NCBI GenBank assembly: GCA_019661745.1
Contig: JAIFTM010000038.1
Span: 1 to 8,402, forward strand
DNA: 8,402 nt
Origin: Mollicutes bacterium PWAP
GTDB taxonomy: Bacteria > Bacillota_I > Bacilli_A > Mycoplasmatales > Metamycoplasmataceae
Direction: 5' to 3'
Shown: positions 1-8,402 of the stretch, piece after piece
How the letters are laid out: each line of letters opens with the position of its first letter
Position numbering within the stretch: the first letter of the stretch is position 1
The notes under the pieces: generated by a model
Told to the model about the DNA's origin: nothing
Databases searched by the model: none
The model's input: only the letters and a program-made list of their open reading frames with translations
Translations under genes and position numbers: made by a program

Positions 1-1203
1 ATATAATAAAAAGCTGAATAAAGTAGAGGAAATACTTGCTTGATTAATCAAAATTGAAGAGTTTTCAAATGCTCCTTCTTTTTTTAATAAAGAAATAAAT
101 AATCCATAAATAATAGTTATTATAAATAATATAAATACAATACTCAAAACATAAATTAAAGATCATAATTTCTGTTTATCTTTTTGATAATAAGGAATTC
201 AAATTCTTTTATCTTTAATTAAATTTTCAATGTTTTTAAATGAAATATATGAAATTCCATTAACTGTACCAAAAACACTAATTGTAATAAGTATCAATAC
301 AGAAAAAGTAATATATTTTGCAGTGCCCTTAGGTAAAAAATCATTTAAAGTGTCAGAAATAGAGCCTGTACCTCTTAGTAACTGAATTATAGTTAAAGAT
401 AAATATAAAACAATAACAAATAACATTGAGAAAAATATTAATAAAGGCATTCTTTTTTTTCCATTTTTAATTCTACCTTGTGTAGAAGAAATGCTAGTAA
501 AAGCATCGTAAGTAAATAAAGTCAATGGTATAGCAGCGATCATTTTAGAAAAATCAAAGCTAGTTCCATGTTTGAATAAATTTTGACCAGGTTTTCCATT
601 GTGATCAATCAACATTTTGGAATCGGGGCTATAATTATGTGTATTAAAAAATATTAAACCAGCAATAACAACCACAAATAAAGGTATTACTTTAATAATA
701 GTTGTTGCACTTTGAGTTATAGACATAAATTTTTCGGAAAAATATTGAGACAATAAGAGGCTGATACCAAAAAATAAACCAATAATAAGATGAATTATGG
801 GAGAAATTTTATTTGCGTCTACTAAAGATAAGGTATCTAAAGCATCAAAGAAAAATTTACTTATTAAAAAAGATAATATAACTATATATATATTGTAATA
901 AAATACTGTTCTTATAGTTCCAAAACCTTTTGAAAGGAAATTATTGGAATATTTTTTTGTTCATAAAAGTTCACCTGTTGTATTTTTTTCAGTATTTGTT
1001 CTACCTATTTCTGAAAATGAAATAGCTGCAGTTAAAGAAATTATTGATCCTAAAATTCAAGCAATACCAGTAGAAACGGCAGAATAATTAGTTATATTAA
1101 AAATATCATTATTTCTAAAAAAAATACCAGCTCCAATAACTGTTCCAATTAACATTGAAATAGCTGCTGCTAGACCCAGTTTTCTTGATTTTGATTTATG
1201 CAT
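1..1203 (-). CDS. APC-superfamily amino acid permease (3' end outside window)
   Basis: An integral membrane transporter, probably moving amino acids or a related amine by ion symport or exchange; the substrate cannot be read from the sequence. 401 codons are visible and the frame is still open at position 1, so the C-terminus is missing. The N-terminus is short and basic (MHKSKSRKLG), followed by the helix-1 signature GTVIGAGIFF at residues 20-29, typical of APC permeases. Further hydrophobic helices follow, with a second-loop segment SFSEIGRT near residues 62-69. Four tryptophans (49, 81, 335, 347) are all encoded by TGA; reading TGA as stop would break the gene. The start is the ATG at 1201-1203, chosen because it precedes the basic N-terminus and helix 1; it has no Shine-Dalgarno site. 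The gene follows atpC after a 91-nt spacer and appears to have its own promoter. Family assignment is firm, substrate unknown. Confidence 0.88.
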
Positions 1204-1213
1204 AATTATTTTA

Positions 1214-1222
1214 ATTATAACA
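1214..1222 (-). promoter_or_regulatory. Extended -10 promoter for the permease gene
   Basis: The minus strand reads TGTTATAAT, a perfect TATAAT preceded by TG one base upstream (extended -10). No convincing -35 hexamer is seen 16-18 nt upstream, as is common in mycoplasmas and with extended -10 elements. Only 10 nt separate the hexamer from the permease ATG, so transcription should begin within a few bases of the start codon. This is inferred from sequence only. Confidence 0.6.
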
Positions 1223-1247
1223 TAAGAAATATTTTAAAAAATTTTAC

Positions 1248-1273
1248 AAAAAAATATCAATTTTTTGATTTTT
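1248..1273 (-). terminator. Weak terminator-like hairpin after atpC
   Basis: On the minus strand a short stem, ATCAA-AAAA-TTGAT, with one mismatch and a few further A-T pairs at its base, is followed by seven U residues. It begins just over 20 nt past the atpC stop codon and lies before the permease promoter, which is where the operon would end. The stem has only one G-C pair, so it is thermodynamically weak, and in such AT-rich DNA it may be chance. Partial read-through into the permease is plausible. Confidence 0.35.
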
Positions 1274-1294
1274 AATTTAATATTAAATATTTTA

Positions 1295-3948
<2,654 letters not shown>

Positions 3949-3949
<1 letters not shown>

Positions 3950-5724
3950 TATTTATTAAGTTTAATTAAATCCAATTTTAATGATTTGGGATCAAATTTT
4001 ATTTTTCTAGATTCTAGGTATGCAATAATGTTTTTTTTATTCATTTTGTTTAAATCATCTAAAGATAATTTTTCTGATTTTTTAAATGATGAGTTTGTAT
4101 TTACATTTTTATTAGTAGAAGTTTTTTTTATTTTATATTTTGATGAATCAAAAATTACATTAATTTTTTTTGGCATTGAACCATGTTCATCTTTATTATA
4201 ATTTTCAATTACAGAAATAAAAGATTCTGTTATTTTTATTAATTCATTTAAAATAGATCCTTCAAGAACATCATCTCATTTAAGTTTTGAAGCAAGAATA
4301 GTTCTTAATTGTTTTGCATATTTATCAGTATTAAAGTGCAAAATAACTTGTTTTTTTCAATCATTAATATTTTTAGAAGGCACTACATTTGTAACTCTTT
4401 TTTTAACACCAAGTAAAACAATACTTTGATCAATTTGATCAATAGGGCTATATTGTTTTTGTTTAATTATTTCAAGAACTTTTTTACCATGAGAAAGAAT
4501 TTTTTTAGTATCTTCATCAAGGTCAGAACCAAACTGTGCAAAAGCAGCCATTTCAGAATATTGTGATAATTCTAATTTTAAAGTTCCAGCTACTTGTTTC
4601 ATGGCTTTAATTTGAGCAGTACCACCAACACGAGAAACAGAGAAGCCAGCATCTACTGCAGGTCTTTGTCCAGACATAAATAAATTAGTCTTTGTAAATA
4701 TTTGTCCATCTGTAATAGAAATAACATTTGTTGGAATATAAGCCGAAATATCATCAGCTTGAGTTTCAACAATAGGAAGAGCAGTAATTGAACCTCCACC
4801 ATTTTCTTTGTTAACTCTAGCGGCACGTTCTAATAGTTGAGAATGTAAATAAAAAACATCTCCAGGAAAAGCTTCACGACCAGGAGGTCTTCTAAGGAGC
4901 AATGATAGTGTACGATAAGCAACAGCATGCTTAGATAAATCATCATAAACGATAAGAACATCTTTGCCATTTTCCATTCATTCTTCAGCAATAGTAACGC
5001 CTGTATAAGGAGCTAAATATTGAAGAGGAGCAAGTTCACTGGCCGTAGAAGAAACTACGGTAGTATATTTCATTGCATTTAATTTTGTTAATTTTTCAAC
5101 AATTTGAGCAACTGTTGAATTTTTTTGCCCAATTGCAACATAAACACACTTTACATCTTTGCCTTTTTGATTTAGAATAGCATCAATTGCAATTGCGGTT
5201 TTCCCTGTTTGTCTATCACCAATAATAAGTTCTCTTTGACCTTTTCCAATAGGAACCATTGAATCAATAGCAATAATTCCTGTTTCAAAAGGTTGGTTAA
5301 CTTCTTCTCTAGTCATTACTCCTGGCGCAACTCTAAAAACTTCTCTAAATTTTTTAGTTTTGATTGGTCCTGCTCCATCAATAGAATTACCTAAAGAATC
5401 AACAACACGACCAGACATTTCATCACCTACAGGAATAGAAATAACTTTACCAGTTCTTTTAACTTTGTCTCCTTCTTTAATGCCAGAAACATTTCCCATA
5501 AGAACAGCTCCAACTGCATCTTCTTCAAGATTAAGAGTCATAGCTTGAGTTCCATCCTGAAATTCTAAAAGTTCTCCAAGCATAGCATTTTCAAGACCTG
5601 AAATTAAAGCAATCCCATCACCAACTGTGATAACTTCACCTTCTTCATATCTTTCAACTTTAGATGCATAATTTTTAATCTGATTTTTTAAGATTGCAGA
5701 TATATCATTAGCTTTTGTTGCCAT
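3949..5724 (-). CDS. atpA: F1 ATP synthase subunit alpha with a C-terminal extension
   Basis: Alpha (591 aa) forms the F1 hexamer with beta and carries the non-catalytic nucleotide sites. Landmarks: Walker A GDRQTGKT at 169-176, the [18 protein letters not shown] block at about 278-295, and the arginine finger R365 in SVSRVGG. Under the standard code the gene falls into pieces at 4978-4980 and 4357-4359, and a further TGA falls in the segment KLKWDD. All three are in frame and encode Trp249, Trp456 and Trp483. The usual alpha subunit is about 500-520 aa and its core ends here near residue 514. The remaining roughly 75 residues are an unusual basic extension, described separately. The start ATG 5722-5724 has AGGAG 11 nt upstream inside the end of atpH. 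The stop TAA overlaps the atpG ATG by one base. Confidence 0.97.
3952..4176 (-). other. AtpA C-terminal extension with HeH/SAP-like helix pair
   Basis: This segment encodes AtpA residues 517-591, beyond the normal end of the subunit. It begins with a Lys-rich stretch (about 517-536), continues as a Thr/Asn/Ser/Lys linker (537-550) and ends in a compact segment (about 553-591). That segment has the pattern helix ([14 protein letters not shown]), short turn (KFDP), helix (SLKLDLIKL). This resembles HeH or SAP-type two-helix domains, in which an 'ELKxxLxxxGI' helix is followed by a 'KaeLixl' helix. The likeness is by eye only. Those domains often, but not always, bind nucleic acid; no function is assigned here. 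It is in frame with alpha and its codon use matches the neighbouring genes, so it is not a frameshift artefact. Confidence 0.6.
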
Positions 5725-5727
5725 ATC

Positions 5728-6279
5728 TTAGTTTTCTCCTTTAATTTTATTTATAAGTTCATTTTTAAGTTGTTTTAGTCTTGTATGTACTGAATCTTCA
5801 ATAATTAAAGAACCGATAACAATTTTAAATCCAGCAAATAAACTTTTATCAATTTCATGTGTAAGAATAACATTTATGCCATATTCTTTAGAAACTTTAT
5901 TTTGAATACTTTTTACCTCTATATTTGTAAGTTTAGAAGCTGAATAAACTTTACCTTCAATGATTTTTTTTGTTTTATTAATTTTTTTAATCAACTTTAG
6001 GAGAGTAGGAATAATAATTTTTCCTTTTCTTCTTTCTGCGATTATTTTTAAAAAATTTAATAGATTAATATTAATATATTTTTTGAATGCTTTATCGATT
6101 AAGTTTATTTTTAAATCATTTTTTATTGTTCTTGAATTAATAATTCCTAAATAATCAGTGTTTTCTTGAATTGATTCAATAATTTTTAAAGAATCTTCTT
6201 TATATATTAGTAGTTTTTTTTCTTCTTTTGATAATTCAAATAAAGCAAGAAAGTAACCAACAACATGTTCATTAGACAT
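5728..6279 (-). CDS. atpH: F1 ATP synthase subunit delta (OSCP family)
   Basis: Delta (183 aa, normal length) links the top of the F1 head to the b-subunit stalk. The N-terminal helical domain starts with the typical pattern YFLALFELSKEE (residues about 9-20). The C-terminal domain carries the family signature GFKIVIGSLIIEDSVHTRL near residues 150-169. The middle is very lysine- and isoleucine-rich, as expected for a poorly conserved subunit in an AT-rich genome. The ATG at 6277-6279 overlaps the atpF stop by one base (TAATG). Only a weak GAAAG lies upstream, so translation is probably coupled to atpF. It ends in TAA 3 nt before atpA, and its last codons carry the atpA ribosome binding site. 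Confidence 0.93.
   Translation of the reverse strand: MSNEHVVGYFLALFELSKEEKKLLIYKEDSLKIIESIQENTDYLGIINSRTIKNDLKINLIDKAFKKYININLLNFLKIIAERRKGKIIIPTLLKLIKKINKTKKIIEGKVYSASKLTNIEVKSIQNKVSKEYGINVILTHEIDKSLFAGFKIVIGSLIIEDSVHTRLKQLKNELINKIKGEN
5736..5740 (-). promoter_or_regulatory. Shine-Dalgarno site of atpA
   Basis: AGGAG (within AAAGGAG) lies 11 nt before the atpA ATG, inside the last codons of atpH. The spacing is slightly long but supports the chosen start. Confidence 0.7.
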
Positions 6280-6785
6280 TATTTTTTACTTTCAACATAT
6301 TCTTTAATAATTTTTTTATTATTTTTAGAGTCTACTTCTTTTTCAATTATTTTTGCAGCAGTTTCTAAAACGATGTTAACAATTGTTTCTTCATTATCTT
6401 TAATAGATTTTGATTTTTGTATTTCAATATCTTTATTTGCTTTAACTTTCTTAGCAGTTATTTCCTTATCAATACTAACCATTTTTTCTTTTCTAATTTT
6501 TTCTATTTCAATTTTTGCATCTTTAATTATTTGAAACGACTTAGATCTAGCTAAAAATAATTCTTTATTTGCGGCTTCCCTGTCAAGAACCGCTTCTTTA
6601 TTTTCTAGTTCTGCTGAGTCAATATTAGATTGGATATAAGCTCTACGAGCCTCTACCATATTTTTAATTGGTTTATATACTAAAAGTGTCAAAATTGTTA
6701 AAAGAACAATAAGGGCAAGAATAGTAGCAACCATTGTTGGTCATGAAGGAAATAAAGCTGAAAATTTACTTTGTAATTCTGGCAT
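6279..6785 (-). CDS. atpF: Fo ATP synthase subunit b (peripheral stalk)
   Basis: Subunit b (168 aa) anchors the stator: one N-terminal membrane helix (about residues 17-38, TMVATILALIVLLTI onward) and a long charged helix reaching up to delta. The segment after the membrane, YKPIKNMVEARR, is typical of the family, and the rest is rich in Lys, Glu and Ala as expected for a coiled coil. The start is the ATG at 6783-6785, not the internal ATG at 6732-6734: the upstream part (MPELQSKFSALFPSWPT) matches the usual subunit b N-terminus and includes Trp15 encoded by TGA, which hides it under the standard code. A weak AAGG lies 6 nt upstream. There is no cysteine near the N-terminus, so it is not a lipoprotein. 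The gap to atpE is 12 nt. Confidence 0.93.
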
Positions 6786-6797
6786 TTTTTACCTTAT

Positions 6798-7037
6798 TTA
6801 AAATACAAATAGTAGAAGAATTGAAACAATAAGAGCATAAATAGCTGCAGACTCAGCAATACCCATACCAACGATCATCATTGATCTTATTTTAGCTTCA
6901 GCTTCAGGATTTCTCCCTACTGCTTCAGCAGCTCTACCGGCAGCAATACCTTGACCAGCTCCAACACCTGAAGCTCCAATCATTGCTAATCCAGCTCCAA
7001 TTCCTACTAAACCATGTTCTATACCTGTACTTGCCAT
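6798..7037 (-). CDS. atpE: Fo ATP synthase subunit c (rotor ring)
   Basis: Subunit c (79 aa) is a two-helix hairpin that forms the rotating membrane ring. Helix 1 is Gly/Ala-rich (about 10-38), the polar loop has the conserved RNP at 42-44, and helix 2 carries the ion-binding carboxylate E62 in GMGIAESAAIY. Gln29 in helix 1 and Ser63 next to the carboxylate are side chains that help bind Na+ in sodium-driven enzymes, so the coupling ion is uncertain; a proton remains the default. The start at ATG 7035-7037 is supported by a strong AGGAG site 8 nt upstream. The 33-nt spacer before it is the largest gap within the operon. Confidence 0.97.
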   Translation of the reverse strand: MASTGIEHGLVGIGAGLAMIGASGVGAGQGIAAGRAAEAVGRNPEAEAKIRSMMIVGMGIAESAAIYALIVSILLLFVF

Positions 7038-7045
7038 AATATTTT

Positions 7046-7050
7046 CTCCT
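7046..7050 (-). promoter_or_regulatory. Shine-Dalgarno site of atpE
   Basis: AGGAG within AAAAGGAG, 8 nt before the atpE ATG: one of the best-placed sites in the operon, in keeping with the high copy number of subunit c. Confidence 0.8.
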
Positions 7051-7070
7051 TTTTAATATAATTATGTTTT

Positions 7071-7907
7071 TTAAGCAATAACTGTGTTATTATTGCCTTC
7101 TTTTTTATTAGATTTTTTAGTTTTTTTTATTTTATTATTATTTGATTGTTCTTTTGAAAATTCTTCTTCTACTTCTAATGATCAATATATCATTGTTAGT
7201 AAAACAAAAACAAATGCTTGTATGAGTCCATCAAACATATCAAAGTATGCATGGAATACTGGTGCGATTATTGCTCCAAGCAAATTAATTTCTCCTATGT
7301 AAGGGACATTTTTTCAAATAATTCCAGTAACAGCATAAATTAAAAACATAATAGTTCCACCCCCTACTAAATTTCCAAATAAACGGAAAGAAATAGATAT
7401 TAATGGTGAAAACTGTCCAATTAATTCTGTTGGATTAACAAATTTTTTGAAAAATATTGCTTTTTGATACATTATACCCACTACATAAATACCAATTCAT
7501 GTAATTAGTCCAATTGTTAATGTAACTGAAAATGAAGATCCCGGGGGTTCTAAACCAATAAGTCCAAATAAATTACCAACAACAAGAAATGTCATTAAAG
7601 TAAAAATATATGGAGCGGGTTTTCTAATTTTATTTCCAGTAGCTTGTACATATAAATTATCAACTGCCATAACATATTGTTCTGTTAAAAGAACTATGCC
7701 GGTTGGGGCTTTATTAACTTTTGTTTTTCTTAATTTTAAATAAATGTAAATTGAAACTATAACCAAAATGATTGTAACGAGCATTAATGAGAATATTTGC
7801 GGTTGTAATTGACCGCCAGTTACTCAAGCTCCTTTAGAACCATCTGGGTTCATGGCATCAGGTTCATAGTGTTTCTTAAATAGAAAACTATTGGCAAATT
7901 TATCCAT
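7071..7907 (-). CDS. atpB: Fo ATP synthase subunit a (ion channel)
   Basis: Subunit a (278 aa) forms the half-channels beside the c ring. The essential arginine is R175 in SFRLFGN. Other family features are NLFGLIGLEPPGSSFSVTL (about 107-125) and the last helix, GLIQAFVFVLLTMIYWS (about 227-243). Four tryptophans (28, 137, 198, 242) are all TGA codons; without them the gene looks like a short fragment. Two points are unusual. The glutamate nine residues after the arginine in E. coli (E219) is Gly184, while H219, D223, D226 and Q230 line the last helix. The protein also ends in a Lys/Asn-rich tail of about 30 residues after the normal end. Start ATG 7905-7907 has AGGAG 9 nt upstream; it follows the atpI-like gene by 4 nt and ends in TAA. 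Confidence 0.95.
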
Positions 7908-7911
7908 AGAG

Positions 7912-8346
7912 TTACTCTCCTTTTCTTTTTATAAATTGAGCAACAATAGAACTAGCTACAACAATACTTATTCCACCAATATAAGTAAATATATTTATGG
8001 GACCAGATACAACATTAATTCCCCCTTCAAAAAGAGAAATTTTATTAAGATTAATTCATTTATTTAATAAAACAACACAAACTATAAAAATTAAATGTAT
8101 TGTAATAATTAAATAAAACCTTATTTGAGTTAATCAAAAAGCATTTTTTTTATCTCTTTGCTTTTTAAAGAGTGTTCTAAGTAATGAATGGTTTAACAAA
8201 AACGATAGAACTGAAACTACACCACCTAATGCAAAACCAACTATAAGATTTCAATCATATCAAATCAAAAATAAACCAATAATTATTCCAAATGCATAAA
8301 AAATGATACTAACAATAATTATTTTATTAAATAATTTTTTGTCCAT
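7912..8346 (-). CDS. AtpI/MG406-like membrane protein at the head of the ATP synthase operon
   Basis: A small hydrophobic protein of 144 aa with four likely membrane helices (about 8-30, 33-54, 73-95 and 117-138) and a basic cytoplasmic loop (RTLFKKQRDKK, about 57-67). It is hidden under the standard code because it has four TGA tryptophans (29, 32, 71, 97). Its place directly before atpB, its size and its topology match the AtpI-like genes (MG406 type in mycoplasmas). In other bacteria AtpI helps assemble the c ring or handles Mg2+; that role is inferred here from position, as sequence conservation is low. The start ATG 8344-8346 has a perfect GGAGG 4 nt upstream. It ends in TAA only 4 nt before atpB, so the two are co-transcribed. 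Confidence 0.8.
7917..7921 (-). promoter_or_regulatory. Shine-Dalgarno site of atpB
   Basis: AGGAG (within AAAAGGAG) lies 9 nt before the atpB ATG, in the last codons of the upstream atpI-like gene. Confidence 0.7.
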
Positions 8347-8350
8347 TTTT

Positions 8351-8355
8351 CCTCC
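8351..8355 (-). promoter_or_regulatory. Shine-Dalgarno site of the atpI-like gene
   Basis: GGAGG, the full core consensus, sits 4 nt before the ATG at 8346. It fixes the start of the first gene of the operon. Confidence 0.8.
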
Positions 8356-8374
8356 GGGTAAAGTGGTGTAAAAA

Positions 8375-8380
8375 ATATTA
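8375..8380 (-). promoter_or_regulatory. Possible -10 element of the ATP synthase operon
   Basis: TAATAT on the minus strand (one mismatch pair from TATAAT) lies 28 nt before the first ATG, leaving room for a short leader with the GGAGG site. No good -35 is visible before the window ends at 8402. In such AT-rich DNA a chance match is possible. The rest of 8347-8402 holds no recognisable gene. Confidence 0.3.
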
Positions 8381-8402
8381 GAAAAAACATAAAGGTTTGT
8401 TA

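Noticed and set aside
453..460. Eight-base homopolymer in the permease as a phase-variation switch
   Set aside because: It encodes a plain Lys-Lys stretch in a loop, the frame is open on both sides, and similar A/T runs are common throughout this AT-rich window.
883..893. Short TA repeat in the permease gene
   Set aside because: It encodes ordinary Ile/Tyr codons of a membrane helix and is too short to suggest a functional repeat.
4194..4199. TATAAT match inside atpA on the minus strand (also one at 3677-3682 in atpG)
   Set aside because: Chance matches are expected in such AT-rich coding DNA. There is no -35 or extended -10 context, and no gene starts a sensible distance downstream.
3986..4201. 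Plus-strand open frames inside atpA, atpH, atpF and atpB (for example 3986-4201, 5360-5548, 5960-6154, 6265-6534, 7084-7302)
   Set aside because: They lie opposite well-supported genes, have low-complexity Phe/Ile/Leu composition from reversed AT-rich codons, and show no family resemblance or ribosome site.
6732..6734. ATG as an alternative start of atpF
   Set aside because: It would begin at the membrane helix and lose the usual N-terminal segment. The ATG at 6783-6785 is in frame once TGA is read as Trp and has an AAGG upstream.

Overview
The window is a single-strand stretch of a wall-less Mollicute (Mycoplasma-like) genome. Every gene lies on the minus strand. The DNA is strongly AT-rich, and TGA must be read as tryptophan: six of the ten genes would otherwise be cut at conserved positions (for example the catalytic beta subunit just after its GERTREG motif). 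No TGG tryptophan codon is used in any gene, and no gene whose end is visible stops at TGA. A genus cannot be named safely from this sequence alone.

Read in the direction of transcription (8402 down to 1), the window holds a complete F-type ATP synthase operon: an AtpI/MG406-like membrane protein, then atpB (a), atpE (c), atpF (b), atpH (delta), atpA (alpha), atpG (gamma), atpD (beta) and atpC (epsilon). The genes are packed with gaps of 3 to 33 nt or overlaps of 1 to 14 nt, so one polycistronic transcript with translational coupling is expected. A possible promoter lies just before atpI at the window edge. The first three genes build the proton- or sodium-conducting Fo part, atpF and atpH the peripheral stalk, and the last four the F1 head and rotor. 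In a glycolytic Mollicute without a respiratory chain the enzyme would mainly hydrolyse ATP to energise the membrane.

After atpC there is a 91-nt spacer with a weak AT-rich terminator-like hairpin and an extended -10 promoter almost touching the next ATG. It leads into an APC-family amino acid permease gene that runs off the window at position 1. The permease is probably a separate transcription unit, possibly with a nearly leaderless mRNA, and could be fuelled by the gradient the ATPase makes.

Most of the window is ordinary housekeeping sequence. The most unusual item is a C-terminal extension of about 75 residues on AtpA: a basic, Ser/Asn-rich linker followed by a short two-helix segment resembling HeH/SAP-type domains. 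Other points worth checking are a partial sodium-type ligand set in subunit c, a shifted set of polar residues in subunit a, a KN-rich tail on subunit a, and a contrast between strong and absent Shine-Dalgarno sites along the operon. No mobile elements, RNA genes, CRISPR arrays or large repeats are visible.
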